42,718 bases of DNA from Alphaproteobacteria bacterium (GTDB lineage: Bacteria > Pseudomonadota > Alphaproteobacteria > Kiloniellales > DSM-21159), in assembly GCA_030433005.1 (NCBI GenBank), contig JAUILQ010000047.1, forward strand, positions 1 to 42,718, read 5' to 3'. Shown piece after piece: positions 23,333-32,744 of the stretch. Under the pieces are notes generated by a model. The model was given only the letters and a program-made list of their open reading frames with translations. It searched no databases and was not told the origin of the DNA. The translations under genes were made by a program, and so were the position numbers. Each line of letters begins with the position of its first letter. The first letter of the stretch is position 1.

Positions 23333-25243
23333 ATGACCGACCAGCAGTTCACCGAGCGCCCCGAAGCGGCTGCGACGCCGCGCGGCCGGGCGACGATCCG
23401 CCGCCTGCCGGAGACCCTGGTCAACCGCATCGCCGCCGGCGAGGTCATCGAGCGGCCGGCGGCCGCGGTCAAGGAGCTGGTCGAGAACAGCCTCGACGCC
23501 GGCGCCCGGCGCATCGCCGTGGCGCTGCGCGACGGCGGCAAGGCCTGGCTGTCGGTGACCGACGACGGCGAGGGCATGGAGCCCGCCGCCCTGGAGCTGG
23601 CGCTGCAGCGCCACGCCACCTCGAAGCTGCCCGACGACGACCTGGTGCGCATCGCCACCCTCGGCTTCCGAGGTGAGGCCCTGCCCTCGATCGGCGCGGT
23701 CGCCCGCCTCTCGATCGCCAGCCGGCCGCCGGGCGCCGCCGAGGCCTGGCGCATCGCGGTCGAGGGCGGCGGCCCGGCCGAGCTGGCGCCGGCGGCGCTG
23801 GGCGGCGGCACCCGGGTCGAGGTCCGCGACCTCTTCTTCGCCACGCCGGCGCGCCTGAAGTTCCTGAAGTCGGCGCGCAGCGAGGTCATGGCGGTGCGCG
23901 ACAGCCTGGAGCGCCTGGCCATGGCGCACCCGGCGGTCGCCTTCTCGCTGGAGCACGAGGAGCGCAGCCTGTTCCGCCACGAGGCCGAGGCCGGCGACCT
24001 GTTCGACGCACGCCTCAGGCGCCTCGGCGCGGTCATGGGCCGGGAGTTCCAGGACAACGCCCTGGCGCTCGACGCGAAGCGCGAGAGCCTGCACCTGACC
24101 GGCTACATCGGCCTGCCGACGCTCAACAAGGCCAACGCCATGGGCCAGTACCTCTTCGTCAACGGCCGGCCGGTGCGCGACCGCCTGCTGCTCGGCGCGA
24201 TCCGCGGCGCCTACCAGGACTTCCTCGCCCGCGACCGCCACCCGCTGGTCGCGCTGTTCCTGGAGCTGCCGCCCGAGGAGGTCGACGTCAACGTGCACCC
24301 GGCCAAGGCCGAGGTCCGCTTCCGCGACCCCGGCCTGGTGCGCGGGCTGATCGTCTCGGCCTGCAAGCACGCCCTGGCGGAGGCCGGCCACCGAGCCTCG
24401 ACGACCGTCGCCCAGGCCGCGCTCGGCGCGATCCGGCCCGGGGCCGGCCAGGACGGCGGTCTCGAGCAGGGCGGCCAGGGCCGCCTGCCGAGCCACGCCT
24501 GGCAGCCCGGCCGGCAGGGCGGCGGCTACGGGTCCGCGACGCTGCCGCGCGGCCTCGCCGAGGCGGCCGCCGGCTACCACGCGCCGCTGGAGGGACTGGA
24601 CGCCCAGCCTTCAGCGCGCGGCGAGACGCCGACCGAGGAGGCCGGCGCCGGCCCGGCCGAGAGCCACCCGCTCGGCGCCGCGCGGGCCCAGCTGCACGCG
24701 ACCTACGTTGTCGCCCAGACGGCCGACGGCATCGTCATCGTCGACCAGCACGCCGCCCACGAGCGCCTGGTCTACGAGCGCATGAAGCGCCAGATCGCGA
24801 AGACCGGCGTCGCCCGCCAGATGCTGCTGGTGCCCGAGGTCGTCGAGCTCGACGAGGCCGCGGCCGAGCGCCTGCTCGCCCGCGCCGCCGAGCTGGCCGA
24901 GCTCGGCCTCGTGGTCGAGGGCTTCGGCGGCGGCACGCTGCTGGTGCGCGAGACCCCGGCCCTGCTCGGCCAGGTCGACGTCCAGGGCCTGCTCAAGGAC
25001 CTCGCCGACGAGCTGGCCGAGCTCGACCAGGCGCTGAGCCTGAAGGAGCGCCTGGAGGAGGTCTGCGGCACCCTGGCCTGCCACGGCTCGGTGCGCGCCG
25101 GCCGGCGCCTGACGGTGGAGGAGATGAACGCGCTCTTGCGCGAGATGGAGGCGACGCCGCACAGCGGCCAGTGCAACCACGGCCGGCCGACCTACGTCGA
25201 GCTCAAGCTCTCGGACATCGAGAAGCTGTTCGGCCGGCGATAG
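23333..25243 (+). CDS. mutL: DNA mismatch repair protein MutL (endonuclease type)
   Basis: A 636-residue protein. The N-terminal GHKL ATPase is complete: [51 protein letters not shown] and later [12 protein letters not shown]. After a variable linker (~350-440) the C-terminal domain carries [12 protein letters not shown] near residue 470, the metal-dependent nicking motif DQHA-x2-E-x4-E, plus CHGSVRAG and GQCNHGRPT that bind metal. It is therefore the nicking MutL found in bacteria without MutH. The dimer is recruited by MutS and introduces strand breaks for repair. Confidence 0.95.
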   Translation: MTDQQFTERPEAAATPRGRATIRRLPETLVNRIAAGEVIERPAAAVKELVENSLDAGARRIAVALRDGGKAWLSVTDDGEGMEPAALELALQRHATSKLPDDDLVRIATLGFRGEALPSIGAVARLSIASRPPGAAEAWRIAVEGGGPAELAPAALGGGTRVEVRDLFFATPARLKFLKSARSEVMAVRDSLERLAMAHPAVAFSLEHEERSLFRHEAEAGDLFDARLRRLGAVMGREFQDNALALDAKRESLHLTGYIGLPTLNKANAMGQYLFVNGRPVRDRLLLGAIRGAYQDFLARDRHPLVALFLELPPEEVDVNVHPAKAEVRFRDPGLVRGLIVSACKHALAEAGHRASTTVAQAALGAIRPGAGQDGGLEQGGQGRLPSHAWQPGRQGGGYGSATLPRGLAEAAAGYHAPLEGLDAQPSARGETPTEEAGAGPAESHPLGAARAQLHATYVVAQTADGIVIVDQHAAHERLVYERMKRQIAKTGVARQMLLVPEVVELDEAAAERLLARAAELAELGLVVEGFGGGTLLVRETPALLGQVDVQGLLKDLADELAELDQALSLKERLEEVCGTLACHGSVRAGRRLTVEEMNALLREMEATPHSGQCNHGRPTYVELKLSDIEKLFGRR

Positions 25244-25279
25244 GGGCGTCGGCCGGCTCGTCCGCCAAGCCGGTGCATC

Positions 25280-25318
25280 TCGTGCTTCGTGGTTCGACAA
25301 GCTCACCACGAAGCACGA
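25280..25318. repeat. REP-like intergenic palindrome, copy 1
   Basis: TCGTGCTTCGTGGT (25280-25293) pairs perfectly with ACCACGAAGCACGA (25305-25318), with an 11-base loop containing GACAAGCTC. The consensus (TTCGTGGTGAGCTTGTCGAA in the reverse sense) is typical of dispersed palindromic repeats in many GC-rich genomes and gives rise to spurious peptides starting MVSLSNHEA. Confidence 0.7.
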
Positions 25319-25344
25319 CCCTGTGCAGGCCAGACCCCATCCGT

Positions 25345-25376
25345 CGCTTCATGGTGAGCTTGGCGACCCACGAAGC
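25345..25376. repeat. REP-like intergenic palindrome, copy 2 (imperfect, inverted)
   Basis: This copy reads CGCTTC-ATGGTGAGCTTGGCG then ACCCACGAAGCG. It matches the reverse complement of copy 1 with several substitutions; its outer arms CGCTTC and GAAGCG still pair. The two copies are 26 bp apart in opposite orientation between mutL and a convergent gene, so together they could also act as a terminator. Confidence 0.6.
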
Positions 25377-25418
25377 GTGTGAGCGACGGCCGACCGGATC
25401 GCCTGGCCTCCGCTCAGA

Positions 25419-26186
25419 TCAGAACAGGTCCTGCGAAACTTCCGCGGTGACGAAGAGGTACTGGCGCTGGTGCGGCGTCGGGGCGCGCGGGCTGACGCCG
25501 TGCAGCGCCTCCGGGACGTTCCAGAAGACCACCAGGCGATTCAGCGCGTAGGGCACGGTCGAGACCAGCTCCAGCTCGCCCTCGTCGATCTCGTAGCGCT
25601 GCAGGTCGCGCGGCCGGGCGCGCCAGCGCCAGAGCTGCAGGTCGCCGCCGGTGCTGTCGTCTTCCGGCCGGCGCAGGTACCAGAGCAGCGAGAAGAGTCG
25701 GTTCGGCGTGTCGAGATGCGGCCCGCGTACCGAGCTGGCAGCGCCGGTGACCGGCGTGTTGATCTCCAGCCGGCAGTCCTGCAGCAGCGGCACGCGCACC
25801 GGGTCGTCGACCTCCAGGAGGCCGGTCTCGAGCCGCTCCGGCACGGCCAGGGCCGCCTCGAGCGCCGGCGGCAGGCGACGGCGCAGCGGCCCGAAGAGCG
25901 CCGCGGCCTCGGCCAGGAAGGCGGGCGAGACGTGCCGCCGCACGAAGGCGTGCCAGGCCGCCATCGCCGGATCGGCGAGGATCCGGCGGGCCGCGTAGGG
26001 AAAGCGCCGGTTGCTCTGGCGGTTGCCGCGCCAGGAGACCGCCTCGTAGCCCGGGACCTCGGCCAGCAGCGGCGCCAGCTCCGCCGCCGGCAGGGCGTCG
26101 TCGAGGACCAGGTGCGGGAAGGGCGCGCGGACCAGATCCGCCGGGCGCGCCCGGGCCAGCAGCGAGCTCGGCGTCGGCTTGTCCAT
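25419..26186 (-). CDS. 2-oxoglutarate/Fe(II)-dependent oxygenase-like protein
   Basis: A 255-residue cytosolic protein. A jelly-roll oxygenase core is suggested by RGPHLDTPNRLFSLLWYL, where H-x-D would be two iron ligands, then GGDLQLWRWR, ALNRLVVFWN and EALHGVSPR, where the His is the third ligand and the Arg could bind 2-oxoglutarate. This order is that of prolyl-4-hydroxylase-like enzymes. The N-terminal PFPHLVLDDALP is also usual in this group. The substrate is unknown. The start is uncertain between ATG 26186 and an in-frame ATG at 26222, neither with a strong ribosome binding site. It is convergent with mutL. Confidence 0.8.
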   Translation of the reverse strand: MDKPTPSSLLARARPADLVRAPFPHLVLDDALPAAELAPLLAEVPGYEAVSWRGNRQSNRRFPYAARRILADPAMAAWHAFVRRHVSPAFLAEAAALFGPLRRRLPPALEAALAVPERLETGLLEVDDPVRVPLLQDCRLEINTPVTGAASSVRGPHLDTPNRLFSLLWYLRRPEDDSTGGDLQLWRWRARPRDLQRYEIDEGELELVSTVPYALNRLVVFWNVPEALHGVSPRAPTPHQRQYLFVTAEVSQDLF

Positions 26187-26351
26187 TCCGACAAGCCTAT
26201 CCCAGCCGCCGGCGCGATCCAAATCGCCGCAGGTGACTGATTTCGTGCGATGATCGACGATACGGCCTTGCGCCGTCGGGTTCGACGCCCTTGATGCTAA
26301 GAGAGGGCTCTCGGCTTCCGGCCGGCCCGGACAAGAAGAGGAGGATCAGAG

Positions 26352-26708
26352 ATGCAGGTTCCCCTGGAGACGACCTTCCGCAACCTCGACCGCTCGGAGG
26401 CCGTCGAGGCCCTGGTCCGCGAAGAGGCGGCCAAGCTGGAGCGCCATTTCGAGCACATCGTCTCCTGCCGCGTGACGATCGAGGCGCCGCACCGCCACCA
26501 GACCAAGGAGCCGAAGGTCAAGGGGGAACTCTATCACGTCCACGTCGAACTCGGCGTGCCGCAGCAGCGGCTGGTCGTCTCGCAGAAGGGCAAGCCGGCC
26601 TATTCCGACGTCTACAAGGCGGTGCGCGACGCCTTCAAGGTCGCCAACCGCCAGCTCGAGGACTACGCCCGCAAGCTGCGCGGCGACGTCAAGAGCCACG
26701 CCCACTGA
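26352..26708 (+). CDS. hpf: Ribosome hibernation promoting factor (HPF/RaiA family)
   Basis: A 118-residue protein. The beta-alpha-beta-beta-beta-alpha HPF fold is indicated by PLETTFRNLDRSEAVEALVR, KLERHFEHIVSCRVTIEAP, then ELYHVHVELGVP and DVYKAVRDAFKVANRQLEDY. It lacks the C-terminal dimerisation domain of long HPF, so it is a short-type factor that binds the 30S decoding centre in resting cells. A very good AAGAGGAGGATC lies just before ATG 26352. The stop overlaps the next start (TGATG), so the downstream SDR gene is translationally coupled. Confidence 0.87.
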   Translation: MQVPLETTFRNLDRSEAVEALVREEAAKLERHFEHIVSCRVTIEAPHRHQTKEPKVKGELYHVHVELGVPQQRLVVSQKGKPAYSDVYKAVRDAFKVANRQLEDYARKLRGDVKSHAH

Positions 26709-27499
26709 TGGCCGGCGCAGGGGAAGAGACCGGCGGGGGGAAGGCCGGCGAGGGCAAGGGCGTCCTGCTGGTCACCGGCGGCAGCCGCGGCATCGGCGCC
26801 GCGGTTTGCCGCCAGGCCGCCGAGGCCGGCTGGGACGTGGCCGTCGGCTATGCCGGGCGCCGAGAGGCCGCCGAGGCGGTCGCCAGGGAGGTCGAGGCGG
26901 CCGGGCGGCGCAGCCTGGCGGTGGCCGCCGACGTCGGCGACGCCGCGGCGGTCGCCCGTCTCTTCGAGCAGACCGAGGCGGCGCTCGGGCCGGTCGCGGC
27001 CCTGGTCAATTCGGCCGGCCTGACGGGGCTCAGCAAGCCCTTCGTCGACTCCGATCCCGAGGAGATGCGCCGGGTCATCGAGGTCAACACCGCCGGCACG
27101 CTCTACTGCTGCCGCGAGGCGGCCCGACGCATGGCGCGCTCGCGCGGCGGCGCGGGCGGAGTCATCGTCAACCTCTCCTCGGCGGCGGCGACCCTGGGCA
27201 GCCCGGGCGAGTTCGTCTGGTACGCCGCCTCCAAGGGCGGCGTCGACAGCCTGACCATCGGCCTCGCCAAGGAGCTCGGCCCCGAAGGCATCCGGGTCAA
27301 CGCCGTCTCGCCGGGCCTGATCGAGACCGATATCCACGCCAGCGCCGGCGACGCCGGTCGCCTGCAACGCTTCACGCCGCAGGTGCCGCTCGGCCGCTCC
27401 GGCACCGCCGAGGAGACCGCGGCGCCGATCGTCTGGCTGCTCTCCGAGGGCGCCTCCTACGTCAGCGGCGCGATCCTGAGGGTCGGCGGCGGGCGCTGA
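26708..27499 (+). CDS. Short-chain dehydrogenase/reductase
   Basis: A 263-residue SDR. The Rossmann motif TGGSRGIG follows a ~20-residue Gly-rich N-terminus. NSAG, the catalytic Ser in VIVNLSSAAA, and the Y-x3-K pair in WYAASKGG are all present. GIRVNAVSPGLIETD and the C-terminal YVSGAILRVGGGR complete the classical SDR. It resembles FabG-like oxidoreductases; substrate not determinable. The ATG shares its A with the TGA of hpf. Confidence 0.9.
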   Translation: MAGAGEETGGGKAGEGKGVLLVTGGSRGIGAAVCRQAAEAGWDVAVGYAGRREAAEAVAREVEAAGRRSLAVAADVGDAAAVARLFEQTEAALGPVAALVNSAGLTGLSKPFVDSDPEEMRRVIEVNTAGTLYCCREAARRMARSRGGAGGVIVNLSSAAATLGSPGEFVWYAASKGGVDSLTIGLAKELGPEGIRVNAVSPGLIETDIHASAGDAGRLQRFTPQVPLGRSGTAEETAAPIVWLLSEGASYVSGAILRVGGGR

Positions 27500-27558
27500 G
27501 GCGGCGCCGCGGCAGGGTCCGTGGCGCCGGCCGCCTCGCGGCGCCGTCGCCACGGCCT

Positions 27559-27840
27559 TCAGCGCTTCGGGAAGACCTGCCTGGTGGCGTGGATCTCGAC
27601 CTTGGCGAACAGGCCGGCCCGCGCGTAGGGATCGCCGGCGGCGAAGGTCTCGGCCGCATGGCGGTCGGGCACGTCGATGACGATGACGCTGCCGCAGGGC
27701 TTGTCGTCTTCGCCGAGCAGCGGCCCGGCGAAGACCAGCTGGTCGGCAAAGCTCTCGAGGTAGGCGAGATGCTCCGCCCGCGTCTCCTGGCGGATCGAGA
27801 GACTGCCCGGCTTGTCCGAGCAGGTCAGGGCAAAGAGCAT
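27559..27840 (-). CDS. YciI-like protein
   Basis: A 93-residue protein: MLFALTCSDKPGSLSIRQ, then RAEHLAYLESFADQLVFAGP and DPYARAGLFAKVEIHATRQV. The conserved His in HLAYL and the Asp in DPYA are the residues that form the YciI-family putative active site, on a ferredoxin-like dimeric fold. Function is unresolved for most members. ATG 27840 is preferred to the in-frame GTG at 27846 because GGGAGG lies 5 bp upstream of it. It precedes the gpsA cluster's end on the same strand but is separated by ~100 bp. Confidence 0.85.
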   Translation of the reverse strand: MLFALTCSDKPGSLSIRQETRAEHLAYLESFADQLVFAGPLLGEDDKPCGSVIVIDVPDRHAAETFAAGDPYARAGLFAKVEIHATRQVFPKR

Positions 27841-27938
27841 CGACACCTCCCCCTACCGACGTAGTTTCTTCTGGCTGCGGAAAGCCTAGTGCAGAACGCA
27901 CGCCGAGGGAAACGCCTCGCCGCACGGGCGGACGGCGT

Positions 27939-28955
27939 TCAGCTGCGCTCGCTGCGCAGCGGCCGGTCGAGCAGCGCCCGGATCGTCTCGCCCAGGTCGG
28001 CGCCGCGGTTGACCACGGCATCGACGGCCTGGGAGATCGGCAGGTCGACGCCGAGCGTCGCGGCCAGGCGCAGCGCCGCGGCGGCCGCCGCGACGCCCAC
28101 GGCGAGCGCCGGCGGCGCCGCGCCGCCGCCGCCGATCGCCAGGCCGTGGGCGTAGTTGCGCGAGCTCGGCCCGGCGCAGCTGAGCGTCAGGTCGCCGAGC
28201 CCGGACAGGCCCATGAAGGTCTCGGCCGCGGCCCCCTTGGCGCGGCCGAGGCGGACGATCTCGGCGAGGCCGCGGGTCACCAGGGCGGCGCGGGCGTTCT
28301 CGCCGAGGCCCATGCCGTCGACGATGCCGCAGGCCAGGGCGATGACGTTCTTGAGCGCGCCGCCGAGCTGCGTGCCGACCGGGTCGCTCGAGAGGTAGGG
28401 CCGGAAGTGCCGGGTCGCCAGCGCCTCGGCGAGACGCCCCGCCAGCGCCGGATCGTCGCCGGCCAGGGTCACCGCCGTCGGCCGGCCCTGCGCCAGCTCG
28501 CGCGCGAAGCTCGGGCCGCTGAGCACCAGCGCCGGCCGTCCGGGCAGGGCCTCCGCCAGCACCTCGCCGGGCAGCAGCCCGCTGGCCAGCTCCAGCCCCT
28601 TGCAGCAGAGCACGACCGGCGTCGCCGCCGGCACCAGCGGGTGCAGCGCCTCGGCGACGCCGCGCAGGCTCTGGGTCGGGACGGCCAGCAGCAGAGCCCC
28701 GGCGCTCGCCGCCCGGGCCAGCTCGGCGGTCGGCTCGATCGAATCAGCCAGCGGGCTGTCCGGCAGATAGTCTGCGTTGACCCGCGCCTCGGCCAGCGCC
28801 CTGGCCTGCGCCTCGCGGCGGCACCAGAGCAGCACCGGGCGGCCGGAGGCCGCCGCCTGCTGCGCCAGGGCCGTGCCCCAGGCGCCGGCGCCGAGCACCG
28901 CCAGCGTGCCGATCTCGGCGCCCTCGCCCGCCGCCGCGGCTGTCGGACCGGCCAT
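27939..28955 (-). CDS. gpsA: Glycerol-3-phosphate dehydrogenase [NAD(P)+]
   Basis: A 338-residue enzyme. The dinucleotide site VLGAGAWGTALAQQAA starts at about residue 20. Next come VNADYLPD, LLLAVPTQSLR, VVLCCKGLE, LSGPSFARELAQGRPTAV, and the catalytic-Lys region LKNVIALACGIVDGMGLGEN. GLSGLGDLTLSC and SRNYAHG complete the family pattern. It makes sn-glycerol 3-phosphate for phospholipid synthesis. It lies downstream of tsaD on the same strand, with one gene between, the usual alphaproteobacterial neighbourhood. A 12-residue N-terminal extension is Ala-rich. Confidence 0.95.
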   Translation of the reverse strand: MAGPTAAAAGEGAEIGTLAVLGAGAWGTALAQQAAASGRPVLLWCRREAQARALAEARVNADYLPDSPLADSIEPTAELARAASAGALLLAVPTQSLRGVAEALHPLVPAATPVVLCCKGLELASGLLPGEVLAEALPGRPALVLSGPSFARELAQGRPTAVTLAGDDPALAGRLAEALATRHFRPYLSSDPVGTQLGGALKNVIALACGIVDGMGLGENARAALVTRGLAEIVRLGRAKGAAAETFMGLSGLGDLTLSCAGPSSRNYAHGLAIGGGGAAPPALAVGVAAAAAALRLAATLGVDLPISQAVDAVVNRGADLGETIRALLDRPLRSERS

Positions 28956-28959
28956 CGCG

Positions 28960-29658
28960 CTAGACGCTCAGGTTGAAGGCGATCGAGATGCGCGCCGCCT
29001 CGCCGCGGTAGGGCCGCACGCCATGCTCCAGCCAGCTCGGGAACAGCAGCAGCATGCCGGTCGTCGGGGCGATCGTCTCGGCGGCGCCGATCGACAGGCC
29101 GCCGGGCGCGGCGAAGGCCAGCTGCGGCGCATACATCGCCGGCGCCACGCCGCGCGGGTCGCGCAGCTCGAACTCGCCGCCCAGGCGCGGGTCGGCGCCG
29201 ATGCCGCCGTCGTCGACATAGTAGCTGCCCGACCAGAAGGCGCCGGGGTGGCTGTGCGCCTCGTTGGCGTGGCCGCTGCGGTTGACGTTGGCCCAGGCGT
29301 TGACGCGCCACTCGACGGCGCGCGGCTGGCCCTGGCGGTCGCAGGTCAGCTTGCCGGCCAGCGCCTTGCCCGCCGAGATCACCGCCGAGGCGGCCGGTCC
29401 GCCCCAGTCGAGCAGGTCCCAGCTCGACTGCCAGCCGCCGAGATTCGAGTGCTCGGTCGTCGGCTGGCTCGCCTCGCGCGCCAGGATCGTCTCGGCGAGT
29501 TCCCGGTTGACCTGCGCCGGCAGGCCGAGATGGGCGACCGCGACCGGGGTCGCGAAGAGCTGGCGCACCTCGGCGCGGGTGCTGCCCTCCCCGCCGGGCT
29601 GGCCGGCGGGCCGGGCCCCGGTCCGGGCGCCGGGCGCCGGCGAATCTGTCTTGGTCAT
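28960..29658 (-). CDS. TIGR02466-type putative 2OG-Fe(II) oxygenase
   Basis: A 232-residue protein. After a ~28-residue disordered start it reads VRQLFATPVAVAHLGLP, the typical opening of this group (PF13759-like), then NLGGWQSSWDLL and WRVNAWANVNRSGHANEAHS. HSHPGAFWSGSYYVDDGG holds probable iron ligands, and LLLFPSWLEHGVRPYRGEAA the distal His and the 2-oxoglutarate Arg. Substrates are unknown; relatives occur in phages and marine bacteria. It is inserted between tsaD and gpsA, 4 bp from the gpsA start, so the three are probably one transcript. ATG 29658 has GGAG upstream. Confidence 0.83.
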   Translation of the reverse strand: MTKTDSPAPGARTGARPAGQPGGEGSTRAEVRQLFATPVAVAHLGLPAQVNRELAETILAREASQPTTEHSNLGGWQSSWDLLDWGGPAASAVISAGKALAGKLTCDRQGQPRAVEWRVNAWANVNRSGHANEAHSHPGAFWSGSYYVDDGGIGADPRLGGEFELRDPRGVAPAMYAPQLAFAAPGGLSIGAAETIAPTTGMLLLFPSWLEHGVRPYRGEAARISIAFNLSV

Positions 29659-29708
29659 GGACGCGTGGCTCTCCTGCTTCGGGGGCGGGCGCTCGGCGCC
29701 CGGTGGCT

Positions 29709-30776
29709 CTAGCCGGCCGCGACCAGCCCGGGAACGCCCAGCTCGTCGAGCGGCCAGCGCGGGCGGGCGCGGAAGTCGAGCGGGTCGGCCGCCCCGAGGC
29801 GCAGCCGCTCCAGGCCGGCCCAGGCGATCATCGCGGCGTTGTCCGTGCACAGGCGCGGCGGCGGCGCGACCAGCGCGGCGCCGGCCGCGGCCGCGGTTTC
29901 GGCCAGCGCCGTGCGCAGCTGCTGGTTTGCCGCGACGCCGCCGGCGACGACGAGCGGCCCGGCGCGGCCCTGCTCGGCAGCGAAGCGGGCGAGAGCGCGG
30001 CCGGCGCGGTCCTGCAGGACTTCGGCGACCGCGGCCTGGAAGCCGGCGGCGAGGTCGCGCGTCGCTGCCGCGTCGCGGGTCTCGCCCAGGCCTTCGACGG
30101 CATGGCGCACGGCGGTCTTCAGCCCGGAAAAGGAGAAGTCGCAGCCGGGTCGGCCCTTCATCGGGCGCGGCAGGGCGAAGCGCGCCGGATCGCCCTCGGC
30201 GGCGGCGCGCTCGACCGCGGGGCCGCCCGGATAGCCTAGCCCGAGCAGCTTGGCGACCTTGTCGAAGGCCTCGCCGACGGCGTCGTCCAGGGTGCCGCCG
30301 TAGCGCCGGTAGCGGCCGACGCCCTCGACTGCGAGCAGCTGGCAGTGGCCGCCCGAGACCAGCAGCAGCAGGTAGGGAAAGGCGAGCCCATCGGTCAGGC
30401 GCACGGTCAGGGCATGGCCCTCCAGGTGGTTGACCGCGACGAAGGGCTTGTCGTGCACGGCGGCGATCGCCTTGCCGGTCATGGCGCCGACCAGGACGCC
30501 GCCGATCAGGCCCGGCCCGGCGGTCGCGGCGACGCCGTCGAGCGCCTCGAAGCCGAGCCCGGCCTGGGCCATGGCCTCGGCGACCAGCCGGTCGACGTGG
30601 TCGAGATGAGCGCGCGCGGCGATCTCCGGCACCACGCCGCCGAACGGCCGGTGCTCGTCGAGCTGCGAGAGCACGCGGCTGGCCAGGATCCGGCCGCCGC
30701 CCGCGCCGGCGGCGTCCGCCTCGACCACCGCCGCCGCGGTCTCGTCGCAGGAGGTCTCGATACCCAGAACCTTCAC
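29709..30776 (-). CDS. tsaD: tRNA N6-adenosine threonylcarbamoyltransferase TsaD
   Basis: A 355-residue enzyme beginning [19 protein letters not shown] from GTG 30776, with GGAG 7 bp upstream. The metal site HLEGHAL (two His), [43 protein letters not shown] and [12 protein letters not shown] are all present. TsaD transfers threonylcarbamoyl from TC-AMP to A37 of ANN-decoding tRNAs, with TsaB and TsaE encoded elsewhere. Divergence from the hem cluster is the standard arrangement in many alphaproteobacteria. Confidence 0.96.
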   Translation of the reverse strand: MKVLGIETSCDETAAAVVEADAAGAGGGRILASRVLSQLDEHRPFGGVVPEIAARAHLDHVDRLVAEAMAQAGLGFEALDGVAATAGPGLIGGVLVGAMTGKAIAAVHDKPFVAVNHLEGHALTVRLTDGLAFPYLLLLVSGGHCQLLAVEGVGRYRRYGGTLDDAVGEAFDKVAKLLGLGYPGGPAVERAAAEGDPARFALPRPMKGRPGCDFSFSGLKTAVRHAVEGLGETRDAAATRDLAAGFQAAVAEVLQDRAGRALARFAAEQGRAGPLVVAGGVAANQQLRTALAETAAAAGAALVAPPPRLCTDNAAMIAWAGLERLRLGAADPLDFRARPRWPLDELGVPGLVAAG

Positions 30777-30854
30777 CGGAGCTCTCCTCTGGCGCGGCGC
30801 CGCCCGCCGCTCAAGGCGGTGGCCGGGGCCTTCTCTCGCCGCTGCTGGCCTAAT

Positions 30855-31760
30855 ATGGTGGCGGGACCACGGCAAGTTCAAAGGCCTCTCTTGCGCGCGC
30901 TCCCGTCCCTTCTTCTGCTGCTGCTCCTGCTCGCGGCGCCCGCGCCGGCCCGGGCCGGCGAGCCGGCGGCGCGACCCGGGGCGATCGAGGGCGCCTGGCT
31001 CGGGCCGGTCGCGCTGGAGGATCCGGCCGATCCGCTGAGCCTCGCCGCGCCCGACGAGCTGCTGGTCCTTGTCTACAATCACGGCTCGCGCGCGGAGTTC
31101 CGGCGCGATCGCTGCCGGCCGCGCGACGGCACCACGCCGCCGGCGATCGCCGGGCTGGCCGGCCGCGAGGTCGCCGGCCTGCGCATCGCGGTCTTCGCCT
31201 TCTGCACGGCCAGCCGGCTCGGCCGCTTCGACGAGACGACCGGCCGCGGGGAGCCGAAGCTGCTGCTGCGCACCGCCGAGATCGCCGCGCTCGTCCGCCA
31301 ACTGCGCGCGGCCGGCGTGCCGGCGCGCCGGCTCGTGCTGGCCGGTCAGTCGGCCGGCGGCTGGGCGGCCCTGCTGGCGGCCGCGCGCGCGAAGGCCGCG
31401 CCCGGCGGCGTGATCGCCTTCGCGCCGGGCTTCGCGGGGCGCGCCGCAGGGCGGCCGGACAGCTGGCGCCGCCTGCGCCAGGAGCTCGCGGCCGAGCTGG
31501 CCGACGCCGGCGCCGTGCCGGCGCTCATCTACGCCTTCGAGGGCGATGCCTTCGAGCCGCCCGAGGACCTCGCCTTCCTGGGTGCGCGCGCCGGCACCGA
31601 CCTGCAGGTCCGCAGCGTCGGCGCCTGCGGCGGCGCGCCGCACCTCGGCGCCTTCACCGACTGTTTCCGCGCTGCCGAACAGGCGCGCCTGCTGCGGTTC
31701 CTCGAGACCCGCGTCGCCCCGTCGTCCCGGGGCCCATCCAGGGGGGAAGCCCGATCGTGA
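30855..31760 (+). CDS. Secreted alpha/beta-hydrolase-like protein
   Basis: A 301-residue protein with a very hydrophobic signal sequence ([20 protein letters not shown], cleavage after ARA). The nucleophile elbow GQSAGG lies in [18 protein letters not shown], and [12 protein letters not shown] provides the oxyanion HG motif. Four or more Cys suggest disulphides in the periplasm. The substrate is unknown. Start alternatives are ATG 30855 and TTG 30891; the latter has AAAGG 6 bp upstream and gives a compact signal peptide. The 3' end overlaps the hemC start by 4 bp (GTGA), so hemC translation may depend on this gene, an unusual partner for a haem gene. Confidence 0.75.
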   Translation: MVAGPRQVQRPLLRALPSLLLLLLLLAAPAPARAGEPAARPGAIEGAWLGPVALEDPADPLSLAAPDELLVLVYNHGSRAEFRRDRCRPRDGTTPPAIAGLAGREVAGLRIAVFAFCTASRLGRFDETTGRGEPKLLLRTAEIAALVRQLRAAGVPARRLVLAGQSAGGWAALLAAARAKAAPGGVIAFAPGFAGRAAGRPDSWRRLRQELAAELADAGAVPALIYAFEGDAFEPPEDLAFLGARAGTDLQVRSVGACGGAPHLGAFTDCFRAAEQARLLRFLETRVAPSSRGPSRGEARS

Positions 31761-32716
31761 CCGAAAGCACCCGTCCGACCGCCGGCCTCAAGCTCGGCAG
31801 CCGCGGCAGCCCGCTGGCGCTGGCCCAGGCCGAGGAGACGAAGCGCCGGCTGGCCGCCGCGGTGCCGGCGCTGGCCGAGGAGGGCGCGGTCGAGATCGTC
31901 GTGATCCGCACCACCGGCGACCGGGTCCAGGACCGGCCGCTCGCCGAGATCGGCGGCAAGGGCCTGTTCACCAAGGAGATCGAGGAGGCTTTGCTGGACG
32001 GCCGCATCGACGTCGCCGTGCACTCGATGAAGGACGTCCCGACCTGGCAGCCGGCAGGCCTGGCGATCCCGGCCATCCTGCCGCGCGAGGATCCGCGCGA
32101 CGCCTTCTTCTCGCCCCATGGCGGCAGCCTCTCGGCGCTGCCCGAGGGGGCGCTGGTCGGCACCGCCTCGCTGCGCCGCCAGGCCCAGGTGCTGCTCGCC
32201 CGGCCCGACCTGCGGGTCGCGCCGATCCGCGGCAACGTGCAGACCCGGCTGGGCAAGCTGGCGGCCGGCGACTTCGACGCGACGCTGCTGGCGGTCGCCG
32301 GGCTCAAGCGGCTCGACAAGCAGGACCTGCTGCAGGCGGTGCTGCCGACCAGCGAGATGCTGCCGGCCGTCGCCCAGGGCGCCATCGGCCTTCAGGTACG
32401 CGCCGACGACTCCCGTACGTTCGAGGCGGTCGCCCGGCTCGACGACGCCCCCTCGGCGACGCGGGTGACCGCCGAGCGCGCCTGCCTGGAGGTGCTCGAC
32501 GGCTCCTGCCGCACGCCGATCGCGGTGCTCGCCGAGCTCGAGGGCGAGCGCCTGTCGCTCTCGGCCCTGGTCGCCCGGCCCGACGGGACCGAGGCCTGGC
32601 GCGCGACCCGCGAGGGCCCGGCGAGCGAGGCCGAGGCGCTGGGCCGCGACGCCGGCCAGGAGCTGCGCCGCGCCGTCGGCCCCGACTTCTTCGCGGTGCT
32701 CGGGCTGCCGGCGTGA
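31757..32716 (+). CDS. hemC: Porphobilinogen deaminase (hydroxymethylbilane synthase)
   Basis: A 319-residue enzyme. [17 protein letters not shown] opens domain 1, with [27 protein letters not shown] (catalytic Asp region) and [22 protein letters not shown] follows, and the dipyrromethane-cofactor Cys is in LDGSCRTPI (near residue 250). It polymerises four porphobilinogens to hydroxymethylbilane, the substrate of the next gene product. The start is GTG 31757, overlapping the preceding hydrolase stop. Confidence 0.96.
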   Translation: MTESTRPTAGLKLGSRGSPLALAQAEETKRRLAAAVPALAEEGAVEIVVIRTTGDRVQDRPLAEIGGKGLFTKEIEEALLDGRIDVAVHSMKDVPTWQPAGLAIPAILPREDPRDAFFSPHGGSLSALPEGALVGTASLRRQAQVLLARPDLRVAPIRGNVQTRLGKLAAGDFDATLLAVAGLKRLDKQDLLQAVLPTSEMLPAVAQGAIGLQVRADDSRTFEAVARLDDAPSATRVTAERACLEVLDGSCRTPIAVLAELEGERLSLSALVARPDGTEAWRATREGPASEAEALGRDAGQELRRAVGPDFFAVLGLPA

Positions 32717-32744
32717 GCCGGTCCCGGCGAGCGCGGCGCCCCCG

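Noticed and set aside
24611..25309. Minus-strand frame starting MVSLSNHEA
   Set aside because: This start is the well-known translation of a REP-like palindrome; the rest is antisense to mutL.
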